Position numbers and translations under genes: made by a program. 64,000 bases of DNA from Paulownia fortunei (Eukaryota; Streptophyta; Magnoliopsida; Lamiales; Paulowniaceae): contig CM033107.1 of the NCBI GenBank assembly GCA_019321725.1, positions 26,899,445 to 26,963,444 of the forward strand, given 5' to 3'. The notes under the pieces are model-generated. The model ran no database searches. It saw only the letters and a list, made by a program, of their open reading frames with translations, and had not been told where the DNA came from. Shown in pieces: positions 12,599 through 23,083 of the stretch. The number at the start of each line of letters is the position of its first letter. Positions within the stretch are counted from its first letter, which is position 1.

Positions 12599-12892
12599 AT
12601 TCATTGTAATTAGGAAGAAGATTTTATACATTTCCTCTGACCTAGGTACTTGTTGAATCCAAGTAATAAGAGTCACAGTCAATACTATAGCAAGTGATTC
12701 AATACAACCAGCCACATGCCGTTTTTCTTAACTATCATAAGCATAAAAATCGTAGTTGGCATAATATAGTAGTAACACTAGCCAAAAAACAAAGTACGTA
12801 CCAAACACGCATGATTTCACTGTCCAAACTAAGCTATTCTCAATAGACTTTGAGAGACATACGCATCTAATCTAAGCCACTAGCTGGCTACT
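12599..12892. other. Spacer between tRNA and bHLH gene
   Basis: About 290 bases. Its right part is presumably the 3' untranslated region of the bHLH gene. No other feature is seen. Confidence 0.4.
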
Positions 12893-13384
12893 TCAACTCT
12901 GCATGGATGCATCAAAAGGCCCATTTCCTTCACCTGGAAACCAAGAATCTGGGAATCCTAGTTGAGTCTCTGCCTGCACTTGATCCCCGGAGTAATTATT
13001 GTACATATCAACATGCTGATGATGAAAAGGAAGTACTGTATAATAATTTGGTGGAGAAATTAAAGTGGGATCATCAGCATTATCAACTAAGCCGATCATG
13101 GCCTGGTGAAGCCATATCTGAGTCTTGAGAAACTTCACGTACTGTATGGCTTCTTCCAGCATGGAAACTGTATCCATTTTCGACCCTCCGGGTACCAGGC
13201 TTTGCAAAATCTTGAACCGGTCGCTGATTCGGTGGCGCCGCAGCCTCGCCGCCACACTTTGAGGGTCAGTCGACAACTTCACGGCGCCGCAGCCGCCCTT
13301 CTTCTTCTTCTTCTCCTTGCCACTGTTGCAGGCCACTGAAGTGGACTCGCATGAAGTAGGGTTTGAAAATGAAGAGGAATCCAT
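12893..13384 (-). CDS. bHLH transcription factor, LAX PANICLE1/ROX-like
   Basis: A 163-residue intronless bHLH protein. After a Ser-rich head and a lysine tract (KEKKKKK, 23-29) comes the signature [19 protein letters not shown], then helix 1 ([12 protein letters not shown]), loop (SKMDT) and helix 2 ([18 protein letters not shown]), about residues 36-92. From family knowledge, this [18 protein letters not shown] block is typical of LAX1 (rice) and ROX (Arabidopsis), which promote axillary meristems; the HECATE/INDEHISCENT group is the nearest alternative. In this group the E-box-contacting glutamate of classical bHLH factors is alanine (the A of AAR). Here the next variable position is leucine (L48), where I recall Glu or His. 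The start is the ATG at 13384, which has A at -3 and G at +4. The frame could extend further left of the ATG, but only through non-ATG codons. Confidence 0.88.
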   Translation of the reverse strand: MDSSSFSNPTSCESTSVACNSGKEKKKKKGGCGAVKLSTDPQSVAARLRRHRISDRFKILQSLVPGGSKMDTVSMLEEAIQYVKFLKTQIWLHQAMIGLVDNADDPTLISPPNYYTVLPFHHQHVDMYNNYSGDQVQAETQLGFPDSWFPGEGNGPFDASMQS

Positions 13385-16300
13385 TGATTTCTTTATTTCT
13401 TTCTTTCTTTCTTTCTTCAAGGATTTCAAATATATGCAGATTTTAATCAGGAGGCAAAGTTTGGGGAGAGGATGGCGCAGTTATGCATGTGATAATGGGA
13501 TCATATATATATAGTGGGAGATTGTTCATGTTAGGTGCGTTGAAATAAATGATGAATTTCGCGGGGGTGGGGGGGTGGGGTAAGGGTGCCTATATATATA
13601 TATACACACAGTGATATGTGCATATATATCGTCATTTTAAGTCAGCCAATCTCTGGCTCGGATACGGGTGCTTAACCTAGCTAGGAGCCTAGGCCAGCAA
13701 AAGAGGTTTGGAAATTAAGTTATACCAAAGGTTGTTGGTTCTTCTATCTTAGCTCTGTATTGAATTTAGTGTATAATTTTATTTTATTTTTTAAAATAAA
13801 GATTTTATAACTTTTTTATGGTTTTTTACAAACCACTTTCGTGTATGTTGGATAAATAAAAAATAGTGGTACTTTCTTTTCAAAAAGATTTTTATTTTTT
13901 ATTTTAAAAGTTAAACACTTAAAAAATTTAAAGCATGGAATATAGATCAAAAGATCATTACATTTGAACTTCAAAACTAAGTTAATTATACATTTAAGTT
14001 TTCAATTTTTTTGAATTCAGTATGCTTGAATTTCATTTGTCGTTAAATAGCTAGGAATTGACTATAACATATCGTAATTTAAATACATTATTCAATCTAG
14101 ATTAATATTATTCTTTAACAACTTAAGTATAAATCTTATAATGCTACAAAGTGATCAAATTGTACTTAAACTTGCTTCTAGACTCGTCTCAGGACTCAAA
14201 AACTTGGCTTTTATGAATTAAATTAATCTAATTTTAGATTAGTCTAGGTAAAAAAATTTGATATATCCTCAATAATTGTTATTTAAAAAATATTTTTTCC
14301 TTAGTAATTATATTTTGATGCTGATCATGAATGTAGTTTAATAAGTGGGGCTATTCAATGGGTAAAAAGGGGATAAGTGAAGAATGTAGGATGGAGAGAA
14401 TGTAGTGTTTGGGTGGGTTAGGAATGAAAGGAGGGGCCAAATCCCAATGAAAATTTAATGAATCCCAAAGAGAAATAAGGTGGGGCCCTGTGTGGCCTCT
14501 CCTGAATCCAAAGTAAGAGTAATTTGAAGATGACCAAATCCTTGCGGGGCTTTTATTGTTTGTCTTTTTATCCCTAGGATTCATACTGTTCCTTAAAAGA
14601 AATTCACTGTTCATGTTTTTCTAGCTTGGTTGCTTTCTCGTTAGAGAGTAAAGTGATTCACCCATTACCACTTCTTTTCCAAAGGGCTCTTTTGAACCAT
14701 GTATAAATGTGTGAAACAGAAGATTATGTCATCATGTTATATGATCATTCCATTTCAATTTTTTTTTTTTAAAAAAAAAGATATATTTATTACTATTTAA
14801 CCTGTAATTATTATGATTATTATTAATTATTTACGTAACTTTTACTGCACTTTCATGCTATGTTATTAATTCCTACTTTTAGTTAAGTACTTCAAAATAA
14901 GACAATTATGAGTAAATATCAAAAGTCGAAAGTATAGTATTTTCCAACATTCCCATGTGTCACTTGTACTTAAAGGTTGAAATTTTGTGTCCAATGTCAC
15001 CACAGCAACATGATCGATGACTGTTTTCATGAGGAAAATCTGCCAATTTTTATGAAGTATAATTAATCACTCGCATGTTATCGACCTACTATTGTCTGTA
15101 TATAGGTTCTAACATTTTAGAGATATATTGTACATATTTAGCATTTAAATTTGTTATATCTATCTAGCTTTCCAATCCTATGATTGCTTGGAATATTGTG
15201 TTACAACAGCACTGATTAGTTTAGAGTGTTTATAATTTGATAAATCAATGAAAATTTAATTAAAATAAAAAAATCATCTAAAAATTGAATTAAAAATCTT
15301 TGACTTGTTATTTCATTTTCATATTTAAGAAAATATGGTATTAGGTTCGATTTTGATTTATTCATTTGTTCTAAATACCAAATTATTAATTTTATATATT
15401 TGTATGTAATTTTTATATACATATTTATTTCTATATCTATTGTTTATTTTTACTCTACTTTTTTGTTTTTTTGCTTACTAGAAATAAAAAATAAAAAATA
15501 AATTTAATATTTTATCTTTTTAACTATTTTTTACTGTTTTCTAAAAGAAATTATATTAACCGAACATTGAATCGACAATGTAGGAAAAAGAAAATTGATA
15601 GTAATCAAATTAAATTGATTTTATATTCAATGTGATAATTTTAACATACCAAATTAAAAATTGTCAAAATTTTGATTTGGTACCAAATAACAACCCTAGA
15701 GAAGTTTCAAAAGGGTAGCACTTCTTCATTTCTTTTAATTTTTTTCAAAAAAATTGTGAATTATTTGTCAACTTCTTTGCTTTTATACAAAATCATTTTT
15801 TTATTAATTTTTTCAATATCACAATATATCAAAAACAGTGGGGGGGGCAGTAAAATTCTGTACCCTCTTCTTTTTATTTTTCTCAACATATGTAATCGTA
15901 GAAGATATGGGAAAAAGATTGGTGCAGGCAAAAGCACATGAGTTTCCGGGTTTCTCGTGGAGAGGGAGGGAGGGTGGGTGGTTGGGTAGAACCCTAGCTA
16001 TTATTGTTACTTGTTCAACTGTAAACTTACCTGCTTTTAACTGTCTTCTCAATCGTCAATCTGAAAATTATCATCACATGACTGTGAGGACTGAAAGCTT
16101 TTACTTTCTTTTCTGCAGATAATGATGATGATGATAATACAAGACATGCATGCATGCTTCCTTCTATAACATGTCTACAGTTCTCTGACTAATTGCTTTG
16201 ATTAGACTTTTTAACAAACCCATATCAAAAGAAGATAAAACGATGACCAACAAACAGTACTTATGTGACAGTACCCCAAAAAATTTTATTCGTCATATAT

Positions 16301-16551
16301 CAATATTTTTAATAGGAATGACAACCAACGAATTCAAATTCAAAATCAATTTATCATGCAATGGGTTCAAAATTAATTAAACAAGTTTAATAAAATTGAT
16401 TTTTTAAACTTGGACAGATTCAAATAGATAACAAATTTTATTGGACTTGACTTCAAGGTGCCGCGTGTATATATATATATTATTTATTATAATTACTTAA
16501 GATTTCTTCCTCATGCTTATTGATTTTTTCTCCTATTTTTTGCCTCGTATC
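13385..16551. other. Gene-free region upstream of the bHLH gene
   Basis: Promoter DNA of the bHLH gene occupies the left end, with TATATA runs near 13504-13512 and a TA/CA microsatellite near 13592-13610. The rest is AT-rich, with poly-A/T blocks and only short random frames. A CATGCATGCATG RY-type word lies near 16144-16156. I see no exon. Confidence 0.5.
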
Positions 16552-16790
16552 TGTCAAGAACCATCTGTTAGTTCTATTAAATATGAAAAGTTAGTTAAGT
16601 GTTAATTAGAATCAATTAGTTAGTTTATTAATTGTGATTTCAAATCAATTTAGTTTTTATTTAAGCCAAATACGCACAAATTATACTTAATTTTCAGGAA
16701 TAAGAATTACAGTTTACTTTCTCCGATAAATTAAGAAACTTTCTTTTAAGATTTCAAGGCATTCTCATCTATAATTCTATAGATTTTAAT
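16552..16790 (+). repeat. 5' LTR of the copia element
   Basis: It begins TGTCAAGAACC and runs to just before the primer-binding site. Shared blocks with the 3' LTR include AAATTATACTTAATTTT, AAGAATTACAGTTTACTT and AGAAACTTTCTTTTAA. The terminal bases have decayed from the CA seen in the 3' copy. Confidence 0.85.
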
Positions 16791-16938
16791 ATGGTATCAG
16801 TTTGAGTTTATTCATATTTTTCGCTGCATTTTATTACTTACTTGTTGGCTTGTGAGATTAGTGATCATACATCTTTGATCATCATGTTATGATATTCTTA
16901 TTTATGTTTCTTCTTTAAGAAATTTTTGGTTGAATCAT

Positions 16939-17226
16939 ATGGTTTCAGATTCTATACTTGACACCAATGGTGTCGCTGCTCGATTTGCAAATCCTACAAA
17001 TGATTTTATATCTCTCTACTTTATTCATTCTAGTGACAATCTAGAGGCTGTCATTATTTATGATCCTTTTATTGGAGAGAATTATATTTCTTGGAGTAGG
17101 GCTGTCTCCATGGCTCTTAATGTGAAGAACAAGAGTGGATTTATTGATAGCTCTTTGCAGATTTCCGCTCTCTTATCTCAATTGCATCTATCACGTGTGA
17201 GATACAATGACTCGTATATATCTTAA
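16939..17226 (+). pseudogene. copia gag N-terminal fragment
   Basis: The frame from ATG 16939 carries a motif typical of plant copia gag N-termini: DPFIGENYISWSRAVSMALN followed by KNKSGFID, corresponding to the 'L-x-G-x-NY-x-WSRAM-x-AL-x-KNK-x-GF' block. The frame is cut off after about 95 residues by the internal deletion and a stop. Confidence 0.75.
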
Positions 17227-17249
17227 ATGATCTTAAGATCCCACATAAC

Positions 17250-17509
17250 CGGTCAGCACTTGTTTATACAGACAACAAATCTGCTTATTGCATCGCTCAA
17301 AATCCTTGCCATCATGAAAGAACAAAACACATCCAATTGGATTGTTATTTCGTAAAGAAAAAGATACAAAAAGGACTCATCAAGTTAATTCATATCTCTT
17401 CAATACATCAAACATTAGACATTCTCACTAAATCATTACCTCCACACTTGTTACAACATTTTATTCTCAAGTTGAGCATGATTAATATCCATGCACCACT
17501 CACGGAGGG
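17250..17509 (+). pseudogene. copia polyprotein C-terminal fragment (RNase H tail)
   Basis: The frame beginning near 17259 reads YTDNKSAYCIAQNPCHHERT, then KHIQLDCYFVKKKI and HTLDILTKSLP-type text, the standard end of copia RNase H (D-N-x-A, H-ERTKHI-x-D-x-HF, D-x-LTK-x-L). It joins almost directly to the gag fragment, showing a deletion of most of the polyprotein. Confidence 0.8.
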
Positions 17510-17740
17510 TGTCAAGAACCATCAGTCAGTTAATTCTATTAAGCATGAAAAATTAGTTAAGTGTTAGTTAGTTTATTAATTATGATTTTCAAGTCCGTTT
17601 AACTTTTATTTAAACAGAATATGAACAAATTATACTTAATTTTAAGAAATAAGAATTACAGTTTACTTCTTCCAAGAAATAAAGAAACTTTCTTTTAATA
17701 TTTGAAGGTCTTCTCATTTACAATTCTACAGATTTCAACA
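17510..17740 (+). repeat. 3' LTR of the copia element
   Basis: It starts TGTCAAGAACC immediately after GGAGGG and ends ...TTTCAACA, giving the usual TG...CA ends. It is followed by GTAGC, which matches the GTATC before the 5' LTR at four of five bases. Confidence 0.85.
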
Positions 17741-18896
17741 GTAGCGGAGTGAAATCTCTTTGAATCTCACCTTTCTGCCTCATCTTGAACTTTCACTCTA
17801 CGACACACAGTTTGACTCTTCCAGACCACGATCATCCACCGACAACTGATTTTCTCCCTCTCCACACCCTGCCACGGTGCGCCATCCCCAAGAGATTGAC
17901 GATGGGTTGTCTCGCCATTTCTAGCCAATTTCTGAAGATGAGATTTTGCTGCAATGCTTGGATAGGAATTGCCTTTCAATTTATATTTCTTTCTTTCAGC
18001 ATTCAATTTCTCATATTTAAATAATTACACGATGAAAGCATTCCGTTTATTAATTTCTTTATCTTTTGTTTTCCTGATTTGATTGAGCTTTTTGAGATGA
18101 TCCTATTGCTTAGCATTTTGTCACAGGATTAGTCTGATTACTGCTGGTTAAATGAAATTTGTACAAACATTTTATGGGTTGGCAGATCCAACGAATTTGA
18201 TTTGTCGAATTTTGGGTTCGTGAAGCAGGTTGGGTTCATTTTTTATTTTTTTTAACGAGTAGATCCCGAATCTGGCCATAATCATTTTAGATTACAACCC
18301 ATTTCTATCCCCAGTTATTTCAGATAATACCACCTGGCATAGACTACGAGGGGAGGTTGCCTCAACAGTATACTAGCTCGGTGCGATCCATAGTAGACTT
18401 TTAGTGGGTTGGGCCGGGCCAATAGATTTCTGATCGGTCCAACCCATAAAAACCAGCCCGTTTTAACTTAGGTGGGTATGGTCCATTTATATTATTATTA
18501 TTTTTATTTTTAGTTGTTACATATAGTATTCACGTTTTTGAGAAAAACATTTTATTGTTGTTTAAAAAATTTGAAAATGTAACGCTCAAACCACTAGGCC
18601 AACATTGAATTTGTTGAATTGTGTTTGAAGCAAAGGCCCATCCGGCTAGGCCCCACAATAGCCCAATTGTATTAGGCCATTAGTCCCATTGGGCTGGGTA
18701 CCTCAAAAAGCATTCAGCCCAGGCCCAACCTACTTTAGATAGCCTGGGCTGAACCGACTGGTACAATGTGCGGGTCTGGGCCAGTCCGGTTCAGAACTTC
18801 AGATCGATCTAATTGACATGTTGAGTCAAGGCGCCGAAAAGAACATTTCTCCGTCGCGGTACAACTTGCTGGAGGGATTGTTCAGCAAACGAGAGA
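17741..18896. other. Intergenic region with GGGCC-rich words
   Basis: No coding exon is supported. The segment 18400-18790 is dense in GGGCC/GGCCCA words and unusually GC-rich for the neighbourhood, resembling transposon sequence rather than a promoter, but I could not classify it. Confidence 0.4.
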
Positions 18897-19616
18897 ATGT
18901 CAACGGAGAACAAAGAAGGGAATAGTGATTTGAAGCAGCCCGGGTCCCATGGACGTAAAGTTCCTAGTCATGGCCACTGGCTCGAATTCAAGGTCTATGC
19001 TTTGGATGATCAGCTACATCTTGGAAACAAGCTACGATGTGATTCTATGCAGCTAAAATTTGGTTTGAATTAGAAATGTTCCACTAAAATGTGCAATCAC
19101 TGTATAATTGAAAATTCAAATTATCTTAGGTTACATTTGTTTGAAAGAATTTGAATTTGATAAGATAATTTAAAAAAAAGATTTCAAATGACTCATTTTA
19201 AGATGAATTTAAAATTTATCTCAATAATTTCAAAAATAGTTCAAAATAAAAGTCTAAATATTTGAAATCCATTAAATCATAATATTATCCAAACAAATTT
19301 AATAAATTTGGTATTATGAATTTGAAATTCTTAGATTCAAATCCATCAATCCAAATGAAGCCTTAACTAATTTGGATAATTTCAACATTATTTATCATGA
19401 GTATGTATAGTTTTACAAGATGTTGATATATGCACTTTCGTCAAATTATCCAAATAAATTTAGATAATTAGTTTTGTTTAGATTTTGTTCCTTCAATACT
19501 TGAGAAAACATTTGCATCATCATGTCCTCGTCCTTGTGCAGGTGACTAAGGAGAAGGCGTTGGGGGCGATTGAAGGGCATGTACTCGGCGAGGCCGTTTT
19601 CGTAATCAAGTTCTAG
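18897..19616 (+). pseudogene. Candidate broken or mis-spliced two-exon small gene
   Basis: Exon A: an ATG at 18897 opens a 58-codon frame to a stop at 19073, starting MSTENKEGNSDLKQPGSHGR and including HWLEFKVYALDDQLHLGNK. Exon B: after a good pyrimidine-AG acceptor (CCTTGTGCAG, ending 19541), a frame runs GTG ACT AAG GAG ... to TAG at 19614-19616 and reads VTKEKALGAIEGHVLGEAVF then VIKF. Both pieces look coding and less AT-rich than their surroundings. The best donor near LGNKLR (GTGATT at 19038) is out of phase with exon B by one base and would give a stop. A weaker GTCTAT donor after EFK is in phase. I do not recognise the family. The gap holds a hAT-like MITE. Either the gene has decayed or a junction is unresolved. 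Confidence 0.4.
19129..19362. mobile_element. hAT-like MITE
   Basis: A 234-base AT-rich block whose ends are imperfect inverted repeats. The left end reads GGTTACATTTGTTTGAAAG and the complement of the right end reads GGCTTCATTTGGATTGATG; both continue into ATTTGAAT. The flanks TTATCTTA (19121-19128) and TTAACTAA (19363-19370) match at six of eight bases, consistent with an old 8-bp hAT target duplication. It has no coding capacity. Confidence 0.65.
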
Positions 19617-20505
19617 TTTTGCTTTCGAATTAATTAGGAAATTGTTAAATCCTTTTAACAAGTGAATTATGATTTATATGTTGGAATAAAAGATAAAATA
19701 TTATTTCAAATAAAAGATCCGACTTAAATTAATAGAGGTAAATTCCACTATCTTTAAGTGCGATCAGAAATAAGTTTCACCATGTTAAGTCTGCCCCTTA
19801 CAACTACGTTTGGTCCCTTTGAAACTACATGTAACTAACTGCAATCCAACTTAATTAGTACGTTTTTCCATTGTGTACAAAAAAACTTGTACATGGGAGG
19901 ACTAATAGCGATCCAACTATTTCATCAAATAATCATATACTACAGTCATTGATCAATGCATCAAAAATCAGAAACTGTTTTTTTTTTAGTTGAAAAGTAA
20001 AACATTCTTCAGAAAACCTCACATATAAGTGATATTGACTTGGAAACATTTTGGAATTTTGGTTGGAAAACTAGTTTTCTGGTGGCTGAAGAAGACTTGA
20101 TAGGGAGTGGAACGAAAGAAACGAAGAAGAAGAACTAAAAGTAAGTAAATCAGGCCTGCGGCCTCAAACTTTTAAAGCCCAGCAAGAAGTTGTAAAAATG
20201 TAAGCCTTCTGGGCCTGGGTTTTTCTTGCATACTTTATATTTTTCTCAAGTAACCTTAAATCTTGAACTGAAATCGCTTGACAGTTGGAATGTCAACTTC
20301 ATGGAAAACAAAGCGGTACATCACGATTTTACGTAAAACCGTAAGAATTGAGTAATTAACACGGGAGAGACGGGGGTCTGCCCCTGTAGTCAGCTGTATT
20401 AAATATTGGGGAGTAAAAGTCAACTAATGAGCGTCCCTTTTTAATCCCAAAAAACAAGTGCACTCTGCAAACGCTTTGTTGCAGAATTCTCTACAGATTT
20501 CGCCA
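19617..20505. other. Upstream region of the BAG gene
   Basis: No exon is seen up to the BAG start. TGGGCC-type (site II-like) words occur near 20172-20217 (AGCCCAG, CTGGGCCTGGG), about 300 bases before the ATG, which fits a promoter of a widely expressed gene. Confidence 0.4.
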
Positions 20506-23083
20506 ATGAAGAGTTTGAATCCAAGCTCGGAAAACTGCAGGAGAAATGGAGTAATCGGGCTGGGATTGGTGCCCGGTCATGGGCCTCCTACTATTAACAT
20601 CAAGGTCTCTCATGGGCTTAGCCAATATGAAGTTGCCGTGCCATCCAACTCCAGCTTTGGTACTATTTTTTCCTTTTTATAAATTATTTACTACGCAATA
20701 AATGAATCATGAATTCTTTAACGACGCCGTATGAAATACGTTAGTGTTGATTCTTTTGTACATTGATTCATGTATTTGTTGCATAGCTAAAGGAATAGTT
20801 TTTTCTGGATATTCTTTGTATTGTTTGTTAGTTTTCTGTTCGGCTTAGTCCTTCTGTAATCAATGAAACTGTGTGTTTTTTTAGTTCACAAGTGTAATTT
20901 GGATTCCTTTTAATCAATAGGATGATCAAATTTCAGTGTATAAAGTTTTTTGGCTTAATTATGAAGATCAGTTTCCTTGATTGATGCGCGTTGATGGGAA
21001 TTAATTGATTCTAGCATTTTTCTGTGGTATAGGGTGAGAATTGATGGATTCTGTCTAATTTTGCTATTCTTTTTATTACCTCAATCTATCTTGGCTATTT
21101 ATTTTCTCAATATTTGATGTGATTATGTATGTCTTTAATGTTCGATACCAAAAAAATCTGGCTTTTGGGTCTTCCTGCTGTTTATGATTGTGTTTGGTAA
21201 GTTACAATTTTACGATCCTTTTTCCAGTCTTGTTTTGCCGTGATTAAACGTAGTATAATGCAGACTCTCTTGTATGTTACTATCTGCATGTCTTGAAATA
21301 GAAATGGCATGCGTAGTTGAATGATCCGATGTTGTGGAGATGAATCTTTGTTATGTTTTTAGAAACATTACAAGTTCAATGTACTTTCTCTAGGTTGTTT
21401 TGGTTGAATATTTGTTTTGATGGATTCAGGTTATCTCAAATCTGTTATTTCTCAAAAAATTGGTCTGAAGCCTGAGATGAACAAACTTTTCTTCAGAGGT
21501 AAAGAAACAGAAGATGATGAAGATCTCCAAACAGCAGGTGTAAAGGACAATTCTGAGGTGGTACTCATGGAGGATAAGGCATGTGAGCAGAAAAGCCCTG
21601 AAGTTCTTCAGGAAACCTGTGTAATCTCAAAAGGAGATGCAGCTGTTGCTGAAGTCAGGAAAGAGGTTGACAAGCTTGCTCAACAGGTTGATCTCTATTC
21701 TTTAGCTTACTTTTCTCCTTTTTTTTTTTTTACTTTTCATTTGTGGCTACCTTTTGGTTCCGTGGTCATCCTATGATGTGGCCTTTTATTATTCAATGGT
21801 AGGTTTCTGCATTGCAAGCTGCTGTGGACAGTGGAACCAAAGTTGACGATAAGGAAATTATTTATTTGTCTGAGATGCTTATGAGGCAGTTGCTTAAACT
21901 GGATGGCATTGAAGCTGAAGGAGAAGGGAAAGTTAAGAGAAAGATGGAGGTAAGTGTTCATTTCTGATCAACCTACCTTTACTCTTATGATTAAACTTAG
22001 CAAAAAGCAAGAAAGCAAGAAAGCAAGTCATTGGCTATTCTTTCTCCATGTGTGTGTGTTTCAGTGCGCGTCCCTTTAGCAGGGCCGGTTTGAGAGCCCA
22101 AATGGCATTATTTGGAATGTCCTATGAATCGCATTGTCAGAAAAAGCTGTCGTTGGTTAGTTTTTTCTGTAATAATACAAACTCAATCATTCAATGATAC
22201 TAGATCGATTAAATGGTGGGGTGGCTTCTTTCCTCCATTCTTGTGATACAAATCTGTAAACCTTATTTACATAGTATTGATCCTAAAATTCAATTCAGAC
22301 CAGTTTGAATGATGAAAATACACAATCACCATTTGTTTTCATTCTGTCACCCATGTTATTCTATGCATGTATATCTCTTTTCTCTCCACCTTTTAACTGT
22401 GAATGAAATCACTTTTATGCTGAAACTGATGATACATTATGAGCTCGATTATAGTTGCTTTTTCTTTTTAAATTTAAAATTATTTTGTCTTCCCTTTCTG
22501 TGTACTGCATTATTTCTTTCTCTGTTCCTTGTAATGTAGCTTTGATCTTATTTATCTAGAAACAAGACCATTCCTTATCTTTGGTATATGTGGTTCTTAG
22601 TAACCTTATATCACCTAGATTTCAATACTCGCATTGCAATAGTATTTATTTTCTGGTTTTCTTGTAATGGAGTGACTTTAACATAATTCTGTTCAGGTGC
22701 GTCGGGTCCAGAGCATTGTGGAGACACTGGACGTCCTCAAGTCGAGAAACTCAAATGCCTTCAGCAACGCACATAAATCTGTGTCTGTAACCACTCAGTG
22801 GGAGGCTTTTAGTCCTTGTGAAAGTGTGAACGCCTCGTTACCTATGCCATCTACCGCCCCTTACTCTATGCCATCTTTTGCCCCTTCCCCTATGTCATAT
22901 TTTACCTCTTCTACTGTGCCATCTTCCACCCCTTCCCCTGTGCCATATTATGTTCCTTCCCCTTTGCCGCCTTCTGCACCTTTCCCTATGCCATATTATG
23001 TCCCTTCCCCTATGCCGCCTTCTGCACCTTTCCCTATGCCATCTTCTTCGAAGGTTACACAGAATTGGGAACACTTTGGCTAG
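20506..23083 (+). CDS. BAG family co-chaperone, BAG4-like (ubiquitin-like + BAG domains)
   Basis: Four coding exons: 20506-20659, 21430-21686, 21803-21949 and 22697-23083, all GT-AG, totalling 314 residues. The ubiquitin-like domain (about 29-104) starts INIKVSHG and includes GLKPEMNKLFFRGKE and TAGVKDNSEVVLMED. The BAG domain (about 120-205) includes EVRKEVDKLAQQVSALQAAV and LMRQLLKLDGIEAEGEGKVK followed by RRVQSIVETLDVLK. The order and the closing motif VTQNWEHFG match Arabidopsis BAG4 as I remember it. BAG proteins bind the Hsp70 ATPase domain and act as nucleotide-exchange or targeting factors in the cytosol. Between the BAG domain and the closing motif lies a Pro/Ser/Met repeat region (about 235-300), which looks expanded. 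The start is the first ATG; the exon-1 frame opens further upstream only via GTG. The gene converges on the ammonium transporter. Confidence 0.92.
22946..23041 (+). repeat. 48-bp coding tandem repeat, two copies
   Basis: Two adjacent 48-base units (22946-22993 and 22994-23041) encode YYVPSPLPPSAPFPMP and YYVPSPMPPSAPFPMP and differ at very few bases. More diverged SxPxP units precede them from about 22840. All keep the reading frame. Confidence 0.9.

Larger units (their letters stand above)
16552..17740 (+). mobile_element. Internally deleted Ty1/copia LTR retrotransposon
   Basis: The element is bounded by two similar direct repeats of about 235 bases, both beginning TGTCAAGAACCATC. The 5' LTR is followed at once by TGGTATCAG (16792-16800), the primer-binding site for initiator tRNA-Met. 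A purine run (GGAGGG) stands just before the 3' LTR. The flanks are GTATC and GTAGC, an imperfect 5-bp target duplication. Inside remain only the start of gag and the end of the polyprotein (RNase H tail). Protease, integrase and reverse transcriptase are gone, so it is non-autonomous. The LTRs differ at many places, so the insertion is not recent. Confidence 0.88.

Noticed and set aside
13106..13514. Plus-strand frames opposite the bHLH gene
   Set aside because: They are antisense shadows of the bHLH coding sequence and its leader.
14351..14614. Minus-strand frame of 87 codons
   Set aside because: Isolated, no family pattern and no supporting exon or promoter context.
21737..21961. Minus-strand frame across BAG exon 3
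   Set aside because: Antisense shadow of a conserved BAG exon.
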